Positions 13,601-23,431 of a stretch of 64,000 nucleotides of DNA are shown here, piece by piece. Under the pieces are notes generated by a model. The model had not been told where the DNA came from. It did no database searches and saw only the letters and a program-made list of their open reading frames with translations. Source of the stretch: Gyrodactylus bullatarudis (Eukaryota > Platyhelminthes > Monogenea > Gyrodactylidea > Gyrodactylidae); NCBI GenBank assembly GCA_012064415.1, contig SSNU01000293.1, positions 45,962 to 109,961 of the forward strand. Direction: 5' to 3'. Within the stretch, counting starts at the first letter, position 1. The number at the start of each line of letters is the position of its first letter. Both the position numbers and the translations under genes were made by a program.

Positions 13601-16600
13601 AAGTTACTATTACGTTTAGGAATTTCATCTCATACTAGTACGTTTTGGAAATATTCACTTTAAGCTTAGTACGTACTATGTATAGGAAAATACTTGGGAA
13701 AAATAGAGGGGGGGGGTCAATTCATACCTGCTCATATTCATTACGTATTAAGGATACGAAATATTTAGGACTCGTCGGTTCACCATAGCCAGGATTCGAA
13801 CCCGGGTCTTCAACGTTGTCTTCTAACCATTAGACCCTCTTCATCTCCTATTACTCAAAACTGCCATAGTTTTGACACCACATACAAACTGGTTCTTTTG
13901 AATAATAACAATGTAGAGATTACAGTGTTATTATGAGGGCAACCCAAAATATGACTTAAAAAATATATATATATAAGTCATATATGACTAAAAAAATAAG
14001 AATAATTTACAAGTAGTATGAATCATATTTTTAAAATTTTCTAATGGTATCTTTTTTAAGGATTGTCTTTGTTATGAAAAAAGATCTTTCCACTTCAGAG
14101 GTTGTAGGTTGGCAATTTTGAAGCTTAGCATACTGAATTGGACTAAGTTGAGCTTTTGACTGATCGATTATTTTACTCATACCATTCGAAAGCAAACGTT
14201 TCTCTATGTAGCTTTTAAGTCCAACCGGATCTTATAAATAGGCTTTTTCAATTAATGTTTAGTCAATCCCTTTATAAAATATAGAAAAGATCGAGTGTGT
14301 TTTACAGACGAAACTGGGACATGTTTCACATTTTGGGATGCCACCTCCTGTTTTAGAGTATTCAAGGATTTCTTCCTTTCTCCTACCAAGGTAACTTTTA
14401 TATGCTCCAAATAAGGATTCTTATAGGATTTATTAGGTACAAAAATAGACCGAGCATTAAAATTTTAAAATTATCATCTTCAATGCATTCCTTCCTTTTT
14501 GCAACACATGAGGAGAATAGACACATACAAAAAAAGGGTAACGCTTCACTTCGGGTACAGCGAAAAGTTTTTTTGCGTTAGTTAATGAGAATCAATCAAT
14601 AACCTGAGTGCAATACATTTCCTATTAAGTGCTATTCTTTTCTGTTGTAGTCTATTCGAGTCTATGATTAATAATCATTGATTATATACAAATCCTCGAA
14701 TACTATTCTCCATACTTCACTTGAGGTACACTGAGCAAGCCTAATCAATAGGGTGGAAAATAAATGGAATAAAATATTGAAAAATATCTTAAAAATGGCA
14801 AAAAAATCGCAATTTTATTTTTGAAAATGGAAAAATGGGGGGAAATTTTAGTCCAGTGCGTTAGCATACGAAATACAAGTTTCTTTTTTGAATGTTTAAT
14901 TCTTATCATGAAAATACATTAGTTTTGAAAAATATCTTTCAACATAAGCTGAAATCGGCTTCCAACTCAACAAAAGATTGTACTCCATAGTACTAATATT
15001 TTCATCTTCCATTTTTACATTTTTTGAATTTTTTTCGGTTTCGCTGGCTTTTCAAGTATCCTTTTTAAAGGATCCTCTTTATATCGAGATTCTGCACGAT
15101 TTCAATTCCTTTCCTTAATGAAGTTTTATAATTCTTCATTTTTTATTCAATAGTTTTTAATAGCTTCAACCCATTTTGTAGTGAACGGAGTTGGAGGCCT
15201 TTTCAAATCTGAGAGGAAATCTCTGCGTGATTTATTTTTAATGGTGCCTTAACAGAGCCTAGGTAAGAAATTAATAGGAGAAGATGGGAAACCGAGACAA
15301 AAGAGGACACAAAAGGATTGGAAAAAGGGGAAAAATGGAAACTTGAGATTAAAATCGCAAAATTATCTAGCAAACTAAAAGGTGTAGAGAATTAATTTTT
15401 TGATATTTTTTTAAAAAGCACAGTTGATTATGATATCAAAAATCGAAAAAATCGCAAATTTTCCACCCTACTAATTAATGATCAGTAATCATTCATTGAT
15501 TACTAAGACTTAAATAAAAACATTCCGATTCACTAGTCTGATGCGGTAAAGCATTCTCAATCCCAAGAGGTGAATCAATCTTCCACAGTCAATTTCAAGA
15601 TAACTCGGTGTATGGCAATTGTTCGATGAATATTTGCCTTCAACGAATTATCTTGGGAAAAAAAGATATATGAATAGTACTCATAGAGGGAATCACTGGC
15701 AAGGGTTCTCGAATTGTCTACTCACAGCCATGGTCCAGAAATTAGAGTGATGACCTCATTTGATCTAACATGAATATAGTCAAAAACCTAATTTAAGATG
15801 AGAATGTTGACTTAACCCTCGCCCTGGTAACGGGGTCCCTGTGGATGATTTTCCTATGTCATTTTTGTCATTTCCAGGGCGAGGGTTAAATAATTCAAGT
15901 TAACTAAATTTTGAGCATAAAACCTTCTAATAACTTGAGTAATAAACAAGAAAAAGTTCAGCTACATTAATAATCAATTTCTATGAAAAAATGGTTGAAT
16001 TAATTCAGAAATAAGCCCTGTATGATTAGTAATCATTGATTAGGCTTGCTCAGTGTAAATCAAGTGAAGTATGGAGAATAGTATTCGAGGATTTGTATAT
16101 AATCATAGACTGGAATAGACTACAACAGAAAAGAATAGCACTTAATAGGAAATGTATTGCACTCAGGCTATTGATTGATTCTCATTGGCTAACGCATAAC
16201 TCCCCCTTAAATGGAATTTTTCGCTGTACCCGAAGTGTTACCAAAAAAAGTTTTCTACGTTGTATGCAAGCCCTCTAATTTTCAACCATCTATCTTACAC
16301 TCCGTAATATATTTTTTGGATCCTTACTTTAAAGTAGACATAGCACGAGGTTTGAATCTCAAAAATGAGTTTTTCTTGATTTTTAAACCATTGTAAAGAT
16401 CGTTTTCTCTTCTATCTTCTAGAAATCTTTCTCTCCGATTTTTCATTTCAGAGTGATTTTAGAGTTTTATGTGAATAAGATATATTTTTTATGTTTTGAA
16501 AATCTCCTATACACCAATACATTTTTCGCTATATATCGTCATCATTTTTTGAAGTAAAATTTTTGAATTTAATTCATGAAAATCTTTCCATGTAAAAGCA

Positions 16601-19600
16601 TCCAAATTAGCAAATGTCCCAAAATTTTGTTCAGGAAAGAAAAATATTTTGTAATTCCCTAATCAATATTTTGAAATAAATTTCAGATTGTAAGCATTAA
16701 CCCCTTCGAACTCATAAGAGAACCGACAGACTTGGATCGAAAATTTTTTCGGGGATTTGATTTCTGAAAGCTATCTCAACAACTTTTACTTCAATATTTT
16801 TTTCATACGAGATCTCTTTCTGCTTGATCTGGATCAGGTCGTATACGACCTTAGGGATTTTAAAAGACTAGAGAATTATACAATCTACTTATAAGCGACG
16901 CACACATAAAAAGCAAAGTTTATTTAGAATGAAAATCGGTAATGGAGTAGAATAAGCGTAGAAAAGTTTTCCCTGCCCCAAAATTTTTCCAAGTCAAAAA
17001 AGGTGCGTCTTGCGTACCTATTAGTATGTCAGTCACCCATTCCTTCTCTATCTCTCTTTGTTTGATGATGTAAGATGTATATTTAGGTTTGAAAATGCTG
17101 TTTTTATTAATTTCTTAGGGTTAATAATAAGGGGCTTACATCATCAAACAAAGAGAGATAGAGAAAGAATGTGTGACTGACATACTTGAAAAAATTTTGG
17201 GGCAGGGAAAACTTTTCTACACTTATTCTACTCTATTACGTGAAAATCTCTGAAACAATTTCTAATAGAATTAATACATAAATAATTATTACAGGTAAAA
17301 GATTTACTACTCGATGGTCAGAGAGATCAATGATATAAAGTTGGTTGATCTGAAGTTGAGAATCTCTAGATGCCAGATGATGATGCCTACTTTTATCCTC
17401 TGAAGAAAATATGGTAAACTGTAGAAGTAGCAATATTTTATGACTAGAGCCTCAAAAGTACGCGGCTTTAAATTGCTTTATGCGTAATAGAATGTCCAAA
17501 GAATATGCGTTTTTTATTTCATAAGCATATTTTTAACGTTTGAAAATCTAATTTTGATATCCAAACAACTCTCCTAGATAATCCTAGATCATTGGAAGAG
17601 TGAACTGCCCGTTTACAAAGTCGGCCTTCTCTATCTACGTGCCAAACTTTGGACAGAAGCCTCAGAAATTTTCTTCTCAATTTCTAAGCCCAATGAGTAC
17701 ACTATAGCCATGGCGAATCGATTAAATGCTCCTTCAAATGATCCTGATCACATTGCAATAGAAAAGGCTAAACCACAAATACTTCTTATGATTGGTATTT
17801 TAATTTATGATTTAAAGGATAGAGAAGTATAAGTATATATTGCATTTTTGACTTATTTAACCTGTTACTAAGTTATATAAACGAATCAAACCATGATAAT
17901 AAAGTGAATTCTCTAATAATCGCATACAAAAAATACCAGCTCGATAAAATTCTAGAGCTAACTTGTGATCCTTTCTAAGAAAGTCGACTTTCTATTTAAT
18001 ATCTCTACTATTAAGTAGATGAAAACTTTGATAATCTGAGGTTTTTTGTGGGTTTTTTGAAGCCTGGCTTATAATTGAGATTTCGGACTAAGAAAATTTG
18101 ATAGATATTCAAAATTATGATACATGATTTTTTATAGCCAAGGCAAAATCTGTCAACCAGTACCAGCAGGCTGTTCAGATTGCTGAAAAACTTCTCGCTG
18201 ATGTCACTTTGGCCTGTGAAATCGCCATTGAAGGGGACCTCTACAATCTATCCAAATTATATGCAAGTTCAAATAATTTTATTACAACTCCTCTTATGAG
18301 AAAAACATCATTTGAGTTGATATCATGAACTAGAAGGGATAGTTCTTTCGGAAAAATCAGTTAAAATATCAGGTTAAAATTCTCACTTCAATTGAGGTTG
18401 AAATTATTAGATTCTGAAAATTTGAGAATTTTTTAGCGTTCAGATCTCGAGAAATATAGCATCGGCACTTTTTACATTTTAATTTTCTAAATCTAAATGA
18501 TTTTTCACCTTGATTAAAAAATTCATTCAGATTTTAAAATTTTCAATGTGAAAAAAAGGCGAGGTTTTCACCGTTTATGGTTAGTTTTGAGTATTAAGAA
18601 AGTGTTATTTTGCTAGACTATAAAATTATCCAGGCTACTCAAAAGAAGATGTGAAATTTTTTCCTCTAATCTTTTATATTATTATTTTAATAGATTTCCA
18701 AATCTCCTGAAAAAAGATCAGACTTGGAGAGTAAACTTTCGAGAAGCCTTCAAAAGCAATACCAAACCTATTACGATATGATAACTAGGAAGCATCAAGA
18801 GTTCTCCAATTACTTCAGTCGTCTTGTCTCTCTAAGGAAAGAACACGCGGCCGATTCCATACGTAGAAGGTTGGCAATTCAACGCGGTGAAATCGACCCT
18901 CTTGATGATTCTGTATCTGAGATGTCTATCTTCTCCATGTCAAGCCAAAAGACCAGCTCTTCAACCTTGTCAAATTCGAGTATAAAGACTAAAGCGTGAG
19001 TAAAGTATTGATAACACGGCGTGTCACTGGAGTTACTAATTGATCAAAATTATTTAGAGAAATTAACTAAATGCCTAACAACTGGATATCATTGAATAGA
19101 AAATTAAATTCTGCGTTGATTGGGTTATGTATGTACGGGAAAGAGAGGAAAAATCAAATCAATTGAAATTTATTGGAAAAAAATTCATGAAATTTGTATT
19201 TTCACATCAACTCACGGCTTCAAATACAGCTATTCTCGATGAATTTGGGAATTCTTGATTTATAAAAATGTAACTTTTTCATCAAGGTAACTTTTTGGTA
19301 ACCGATTCAAAAAGTACACTTTCACTGATTTAAGAAAAAAAACTCGAAGAAAATTTCTATTTTGGAAAATTTGAAGAGAAATTTAGCGCTATTTTTTCCA
19401 TTTTTTTTAGACTTTGAGTTGAAAATTTTCGTTGATTTCAAGGTGTGAGATGAATCAATTGTTATTTATCTGGATCAATAGGCAAGAAGAACAATAATGG
19501 TCGGAGAGATTTCAGGAAACATTCCATTTACGTGCGAAAGTCTACTTTCTATTTTGAGATCATTTTTACTGCTTGGAAACTAATAAATTAGGATGATCCA

Positions 19601-22600
19601 AAATCAGTTTAAATTCGTATCAGGTTCATTTTAGTATCACAAGATCGAAAGTTGTTAAAAAATCATTCCAGAAAGTGGATCATTCTATAATTGGATACAT
19701 TTTATAATAGTAAATTAAGGGAAATTTCTTGAAAACTGTTGGAATAGAGAAAATTGAAAAATTCTAATCTGTCATTTCTCCCCAAATCTCCTTACCAAAT
19801 ATAATAACAGATTCCCTTTCAATTAACACAATCTAGATTCTAAATTGCAAATATATTTCCACTGAAATTATAAAGAAGTCCCATGATGTAGTTGTAAGAT
19901 GAGTAGAACTTTTATTTAAGTCAATATTAACCTTGAATCTTACTCTATATTTGAAACTAAAGCTAGTTGACATGAAGATGAGAATTTACTACTTTGAAAA
20001 AAAATCGATATTTTTTTCTCCGTAAAGTCAGGAATAATATAACCCTTAAAGTCCCAGAGATTTTTTCTATTAAATAAAGCTAGTTGACATGAAGATGAGA
20101 ATTTACTATTTTTACAAAAAATTCGATATTTTTCTCCGGATTCACAGAAAAAAACAATTTTTTGAATTCTAAAACGGAATGAGCTAATAAGTTGTTTATA
20201 TTCAGAAAAAAATTCAATCTGGCCAAAATTAGGCCAACTTCGGATTTCGAAAATGCACCAAATTTCCACTTTTTCAACTTTTGAACCCAAAATTTTTATC
20301 GATTTCGATGATTCGAAGCAGTAAAATTCAGATTTTTGGGAACAACATTGAACGAAGAATTTGAATTTGGCGATAGATATAGCGAAGATCTTACTGTTTC
20401 AGTGAAAAAAATTTGGGATAATTTGCCTTGGTGGTAATCGAAAAATTAAAATCGTTCGATTTCTCACAGTAATGACGAATTTCAGTGACTTTGTGCAGGT
20501 GAATTCGAATTCTTCGTTCAATGTTGATCCGAAATATCATCATTTAACTGCTTCGAATCATCGAAATTTTGAGCTCAAAAGTTTAAAATTTGGTGCCTTT
20601 TCGAAATCCAAAAATTCGCCTAATTTTGGTCAGATTGAATTTTTTTCTGAATATAAACAACTTATTAGCTCATTCCATTTATAATTCAAAAAATTGTTTT
20701 TTTTGTGAATCCGTAGAAAAATATCGAGTTTTTTGTAAAAATAGTAAATTCTCATCTTCATGACAATTAGGTTTAGATTATTTTTTAATCCAAAAAGCTT
20801 TGGAAATAGGTTTTCATAAAACTGTTTTAAATAAAAATTGAATTTTCGGAAAAATAAATCGAATAACTTGAGACTTTAGCGTATTGCAGGAGATTAATAA
20901 ACATCCTACCAAATGGGGGAGGGGATAAACGAAGTATTTTCTGAGGCTTAGATAAACAATTATGAGTTTTTTTAATGATATGTTATAGAAATAACCCACT
21001 TGAAGTCCAAGTGATAATTATTTCTAATTCCCTGATGAAATTAATCAAAAGTTGTGCTAATTAAAAAATGAAATCGAACCTAAAATGTTTACCAATTTCG
21101 AAGATTTAGATCAGTTAAATGCTGATGTTTGTGACGAAGATTTCGAATTCAGAAATTCGTCATTACTGTGGGATCGCTTCTAATCTTTGAAATCAATAAA
21201 TATTTTGATCGAAAGTTGTCTAAAAAGTTTTTGAAAAGTATTTGGAGCTTTTACGAAATTCGTCATAGTCTAATGTTGGCCAGAATCTGAATTCCTTGTC
21301 GAAAGCTGACTTATTATTTCAAAGATGGATTATTTTAAAAGAGCACTTTTGGCTCTAAATCCAGTTATCTTCCAAATTATAAGTGTTATAGAGCAGGCGA
21401 TTGTATATATGAAATCTTTATCTATTTTTGACGTTAAAAAGTTATTTTGTTTTCTCTTAAGACCTCGAAAAAAAACGTTCTAATATTTTTAAAATATTTG
21501 ACTACATTTTGAAAAAAATCATTCTTCTTCAAGTAACTTTGGTTAGCACCAATCAGAGGCTATCTTCATGAATTATACATATTTTTGTAGCTCAATAAAT
21601 TTCCTTTCTAATGAGTGGAGAAAAAAGTATCTTTCAGTTCAAACTATAGCTCAAGAAAGTGTTGTGTTCCACTGGTGGACCAATGAGACATGAAGGGCTA
21701 AACAAATTTTGGGCTCATTTCATCGTTTGAAAAATATGATTTTCCTAACCATCCCAGCAAAATATATCTCAACTTTTTCATTAAAAAAAACGAAAATTTT
21801 CTCAAATTCATATAATGAACCCCTACTTATCAATTAGAGATAAAAATTAACTTTTTTCAAACTAGTCATGCTATTTTATTCACATCTCACTTGTGATCTA
21901 ATTCAAATTTTACCATTTTGCAAACAGAAATCTTATCAAGAAGAGAAAACCCAAGAAGACCCAATGGAATCTAAAGGAAGGAAGTCGATTCGAGGAAATT
22001 GCTCTCATTGAAGCTCTTGCCAATAGTTACCAGCAAGTTCAAAATCTTGCAAGTTAGTTCAAGACAATCCACCTGTATAATTGTATCTTCTTCCAAATTT
22101 TTCTTTAAAATCCTATTAGAATTTACCGTAGTTCTCTGGTCAGAATTAGTAATGGGCTCATTTATTTTATGTTGATACAGATTAAACCTTTCAAACCAAA
22201 TCTTTCTAATGATTTTAAAACATAATTTTGAACCAAGTAGTTCTTCAGGGAGCTGTTCGGCATAGATAGGCTATAACGTTGTTCGATTTAAAAAAAAATT
22301 TTCTTGATTCTTTCTTAATTTTTTCTTAGCTGAAATAAACGATCTCTCCATGTACCTAATGCTGGAATCAATGAATCTGGAGTCGGAAAAAATCATTGAC
22401 GCCTACAACAGACTTTTATCTGAGCAACTAGGCCATGTCAATAAAATTTGGGACGATTACATTCTCGGAAATGTCATCCCAGATCCAGATGATCCTGCGC
22501 CCAGTAGAAAGACTTATGATTTCAAGGAGCCCTTCCTGAACTTCCCGCCAAACTTGACTATTCAAAAGATTGACAAAATCTTTTCAGCACATAAAATGAA

Positions 22601-22604
22601 ATAA
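1642..22604 (+). CDS. ELP1: Elongator complex protein 1 (ELP1/IKAP), 12 exons
   Basis: ELP1 is the scaffold subunit of Elongator, which modifies wobble uridines of tRNAs in the cytoplasm. My exons: 1642-2351, 2413-2645, 2712-3851, 6729-6936, 8169-8336, 12131-12286, 12883-13440, 17578-17794, 18138-18262, 18694-18995, 21928-22052, 22330-22604; phases agree at every join. The product is about 1404 aa (human 1332). Diagnostic stretches: VGWGKKETQFHGS in the N-terminal WD40 region, VVPPPMC-like IIPPPLC, LQMPRGNLE, NRIDLNLLYD, MDPKEYL, the TPR-like helices (YKVGLLYLRAKLW), then the basic tRNA-binding segment LIKKRKPKKTQW followed by EIALIEAL. The first in-frame ATG was chosen; an in-frame stop precedes it. 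AATAAA overlaps the stop codon. Oddities: exon 7 needs a frame correction at about 13266-13270, and intron 9 has a GC donor. Every intron over 500 bases contains transposon sequence. Identity is near certain; small exon edges are less so. Confidence 0.95.
4512..6229 (-). mobile_element. Internally deleted piggyBac transposon
   Basis: Located in ELP1 intron 3. It is flanked by TTAA on both sides (4508-4511 and 6230-6233), the hallmark target duplication of piggyBac. Terminal inverted repeats are CCCCTTCGAACCCA (14 bp). A perfect 16-bp palindrome AGGTCGTATACGACCT sits 136 bases in from the left end, and 14 bases of it recur just inside the right TIR, so it is a candidate transposase-binding subterminal repeat. 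At 1718 bp it is shorter than autonomous elements and encodes only a transposase remnant on the minus strand. Confidence 0.92.
5411..5842 (-). pseudogene. piggyBac transposase fragment
   Basis: The 143-aa minus-strand ORF contains CFDNFFNSLELQDALLARGI followed by TGTVRSNRLKE, the region of DDE_Tnp_1_7 transposases around the second catalytic Asp (the D of DNFF). The N-terminal part reads as an acidic stretch that does not match the expected first catalytic block, and the third catalytic Asp and C-terminal Cys-rich domain are absent. A full transposase is around 550-600 aa, so this copy cannot be active. It lies inside the TTAA-flanked element and supplies its family assignment. Confidence 0.88.
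7522..7975. mobile_element. MITE with long terminal inverted repeats
   Basis: In ELP1 intron 4. The left arm starts near CATCAGATGCAGAAT and runs through CTCAGCCAGAAATATAATTC and AACTAGACGAGTTTA. The right arm repeats this in reverse complement and ends in ATTCTGCATCTGATG. Each arm is about 90 bp with few mismatches; the middle has inverted copies of AAATAAACGGGG and GGTCTCC-type motifs. There is no ORF and no target-site duplication I can settle. The superfamily is unknown. Confidence 0.8.
9756..10200 (-). pseudogene. Transposase-like relic, possibly MULE
   Basis: In ELP1 intron 5. On the minus strand, a readable stretch (from about 10200 down to 9756, with one in-frame stop near LGLDASY) ends in MVAKNFKVNEIIKMYGNELI and GRPKKKRFRSEAEKF. 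GRPKKKR tails and a TPENYKKVLKRQLGLDASY-type helix are seen in Mutator-like transposases, but I cannot see the DDE core. The ORF in the same place on the plus strand is a shadow. Confidence 0.35.
10440..10735. repeat. Degenerate fold-back (subfamily B) core with short inverted repeat
   Basis: The stretch at 10440-10590 matches the core of fold-back subfamily B (ATTTGGCACCAAAATCCCAT, then TCTGATCCTGAAAAAA and a GACCACACTCTCGC-type motif). Next to it AGCTAATTCGTACTGAA (about 10606) recurs inverted as TTCAGTACGAATTAGCT (about 10717). Inside ELP1 intron 5. The rest of this intron (8337-9750 and 10740-12130) shows no gene. It holds one direct repeat, TTCACGAAATATACTA at about 9141 and 9214. Confidence 0.5.
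12460..12745. repeat. Half of a subfamily B fold-back element
   Basis: In ELP1 intron 6. It begins AAAGTTGGTTGATTTGAAGT and continues through the subfamily B signature (TTGGGAATCTATGATT, then ATCCTACTCATG and CCCACTTTTACC), reaching the core CATTTTTTCGAAC and AGGATCAAGATTAG. The returning arm seen in complete copies is missing, so this is a one-armed remnant. Confidence 0.75.
13263..13272 (+). other. Apparent frameshift inside ELP1 exon 7
   Basis: The frame that carries DPKEYL and RAIDNFFLSS runs into a stop at about 13304. The conserved continuation (GHHDQANCLSFVKEM) is in another frame, starting at 13270. Joining them needs removal of 2 nt (or one extra base) near TGTAAGG. No intron of plausible size fits: the only GT-AG pair restoring frame is the 5-nt GTAAG at 13266-13270. 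A sequencing or assembly indel, a true inactivating mutation, or a -1 recoding event are the options. Since the rest of the gene is open across 11 splice joins, a single-base error is most likely. Confidence 0.75.
13777..13848 (-). other. tRNA-like sequence (tRNA pseudogene or SINE head)
   Basis: Read on the minus strand, it has a perfect pol III B box GGTTCGAATCC (plus 13792-13802) and an A-box-like TCTAATGGTTAG (plus about 13823-13834) at about the spacing of a real tRNA. The anticodon arm is too short and the acceptor stem does not pair, so this is not a working tRNA. A tRNA-derived SINE head or a tRNA pseudogene fits. It lies in ELP1 intron 7 next to a run of nine Gs. Confidence 0.6.
14028..14265 (-). 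pseudogene. hAT transposase C-terminal relic
   Basis: Minus-strand translation reads DPVGLKSYIEKRL, then YAKLQNCQPTTSEVERSFF and ITKTILKK, then a stop. The block TSEVERSFF is the start of the hAT dimerisation domain (typically SAxVERxFS). The catalytic region is gone and one or two stops lie upstream. It sits just left of two nested hAT-type elements but outside their borders, so it is a separate insertion. Reading further upstream gives GGGIPKCETCPSFVCKTHS, whose C-x2-C-x4-C-x2-H spacing may be part of the same relic. Confidence 0.7.
14749..15470. mobile_element. Nested 722-bp hAT-type non-autonomous element
   Basis: It starts TAGGGTGGAAAA and ends TTTTCCACCCTA, a 12-13-bp terminal inverted repeat. 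Flanks are CTAATCAA (14741-14748) and CTAATTAA (15471-15478), an 8-bp duplication with one mismatch. It interrupts the left arm of the 14537-16242 element, so it is younger than that insertion. Inside are AT-rich stretches with scattered TCGCAATTTT-like motifs and no usable ORF. Confidence 0.8.
15816..15885. mobile_element. Miniature 70-bp TTAA element
   Basis: It is bounded by TTAA on both sides (15812-15815 and 15886-15889) and has a 12-bp inverted repeat CCCTCGCCCTGG. Length between the TTAAs is only 70 bp. The GC-rich ends stand out from the AT-rich surroundings. The TTAA plus terminal CCC pattern is piggyBac-like, but the TIR differs from all the other TTAA families here. A chance hairpin is unlikely given 12 paired bases exactly abutting TTAA. 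Confidence 0.75.
16701..17294. mobile_element. Truncated piggyBac copy, same family as 4512-6229
   Basis: It starts after TTAA (16697-16700) with CCCCTTCGAACTCATAAGAG and tracks the left end of the 4512 element closely, including the GGTCGTATACGACC palindrome, until about 17294 where similarity stops (after AATAATTATTACA). The right end and any transposase are absent. A 301-bp hAT-type MITE splits this copy at 16940. It lies in ELP1 intron 7. Confidence 0.85.
16940..17240. mobile_element. 301-bp hAT-type MITE inside the piggyBac copy
   Basis: Direct repeats TGAAAATC (16932-16939 and 17241-17248) flank it. The first piggyBac copy has the undisturbed site at about 4742-4752, which gives an empty-site comparison. 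Inverted ends: GTAATGGAGTAGAATAAG on the left and CTTATTCTACTCTATTAC on the right. The arms extend inward through CCCTGCCCCAAAATTTTT and GTATGTCAGTCAC to CATCATCAAACAAAGAGAGA, over 100 bp each. The 8-bp duplication points to the hAT superfamily. Confidence 0.9.
18263..18693 (+). other. ELP1 intron 9 with GC-AG splice sites
   Basis: Exon 9 must end in phase 0 after codon TAT, because exon 10 begins in phase 0 at ATTTCC and other phases hit a stop within five codons. The only donor in that phase is GCAAGT, a perfect GC-type donor match; the acceptor is TTTTAATAG. The nearby GT four bases downstream gives an immediate stop in exon 10. GC-AG introns are a known minor class processed by the U2 spliceosome. 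An unseen microexon could also explain it. Confidence 0.65.
19963..20772. mobile_element. Fold-back element, subfamily A
   Basis: In ELP1 intron 10. The complete fold-back spans about 20075-20772. The left arm begins GCTAGTTGACATGAAGATGA and GAATTTACTATTTTTAC, and the right arm returns as GTAAATTCTCATCTTCATGA. Arms of roughly 300 bp match through AAAACGGAATGAGC, CCAAAATTAGGCC and TTCGATGATTCGAAGCAGT. A partial second left end (19963-20030) and a solo TTAA-family terminus (CCCTTAAAGTCCCA at about 20043) lie just before it. ORFs here are shadows of the repeat. Confidence 0.85.
20815..21010. repeat. Fragment of the CCCTTAAAGTCCCA-type TTAA MITE
   Basis: Resembles the 22827-23202 element in reverse orientation: GGGGAGGGGATAAACGAAGT, TTCTGAGGCTTAGATAAAC and AGAAATAACCCACTTGAAGT match its first 120 bases in inverse order. 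The terminus has decayed. It lies in ELP1 intron 10. Confidence 0.5.
21285..21698. repeat. Partial CCCTTCATGTCCCA-type TTAA MITE
   Basis: Matches the complete copies at 43365-43855 and 63212-63744 in the parts reading GAGCAGGCGATTGTA, AACGTTCTAATATTT, CTTCTTCAAGTAACTTTGGT, TAGCTCAATAAATTTCC and TTCCACTGGTGGACCAATGA, and ends GACATGAAGGGCTAA (one change from the family end). The left terminus is degraded. A fold-back A remnant (GTTAAATGCTGATGTTTG, TCGTCATTACTGTGGGA) lies just before it at about 21090-21200. Confidence 0.65.
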
Positions 22605-22826
22605 AATTCATAATTTACTTGATTACAACGTCTTATTTCTTTTTACCAAAGTTACATCTTCAATTATTTTCTAGTTAGTTCAAATTTTCCATATTATTTT
22701 TCTGATAATGCGTTTGAAAGAGAGTTATAAAATAATTCTCTGTAACTTAAAGGGTTCATTTTTGGATAGTGGATATGTTGAATTAATCCCGATTTTCTGT
22801 CAAAGAAAATTAGTTTGTGTCTTTAA

Positions 22827-23202
22827 CCCTTAAAGTCCCACTGGGTTATTTCTATCACATGTCATTTTAGCAACTCATTATTATTTATGAAAGCCTCAGA
22901 AAATACTTTGTTTACCCCCCCCCCCATTCGATAGGAAAATTTTTAATCTCCTGGAATACGCAAAGATCTTGGATCTATCATTCGTCAAACTCGTGTTATA
23001 TTAATAATTTAAAGAGAATAGATTTTTTTCAAAAAACTATTTTTTGTTTAAAACGTTTTTTTTGAAAACCTACTTTCCAGGGTCAAAATTTTTGATCGAT
23101 AATTTCTGAACCAAAAATTAAAACAACTGTAGATTCGTAACCATAAATAGATAGACAAAAGATTGAATACGAATCATGAAAAAATTCTCTGGGACTTTAC
23201 GG
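22827..23202. mobile_element. TTAA MITE with CCCTTAAAGTCCCA ends
   Basis: Just 3' of ELP1. It starts after TTAA (22823-22826) with CCCTTAAAGTCCCA and ends TGGGACTTTACGGG; the right-hand TTAA has mutated (TGAA). The interior has a poly-C run and AACGTTTTTTTTGAAAACC, shared with the CCCTTCATGTCCCA family, so the two families look related. Other pieces occur at about 20043, 20815-21010 and 31190-31480. Confidence 0.7.
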
Positions 23203-23431
23203 GTGAAATAAATACCAGATGATTGATGTTGAATAATGGTAGATCAAATCTTTCCTAATTTCAACAATTGTTATCGCAAATATCCTTCCAGACCCATTAT
23301 ATACCTTATCTAATAATCAGATATTTTTTTAAATTTCAAATATACACCGAGTATACTCTGTTGAAGAACAATATGATTTGTAATCTGATGTTTATATTGT
23401 AACCCATGCACCAGCTATTATGGTTTACATA

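Larger units (their letters stand above)
14537..16242. mobile_element. hAT-type element with about 200-bp inverted repeats, host of two insertions
   Basis: The ends begin GGTAAC and end GTTACC. The flanks are identical 8-bp repeats AAAAAAAG (14529-14536 and 16243-16250), the target-duplication size of hAT elements. The inverted arms (14537-14748 and about 16031-16242) match over about 200 bp, including CACTTCGGGTACAGCG and CTCGAATACTATTCTCCATA. The interior has no transposase but contains a second hAT-type element and a 70-bp TTAA element. Removing these leaves about 900 bp. Poly-A-like target repeats are weak evidence alone, but here they abut the arm ends exactly. Confidence 0.8.

Noticed and set aside
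18266..18270. GT donor at 18267 for ELP1 intron 9
   Set aside because: Using it puts exon 10 out of frame with a stop after a few codons, while the GC donor four bases earlier keeps the conserved frame.
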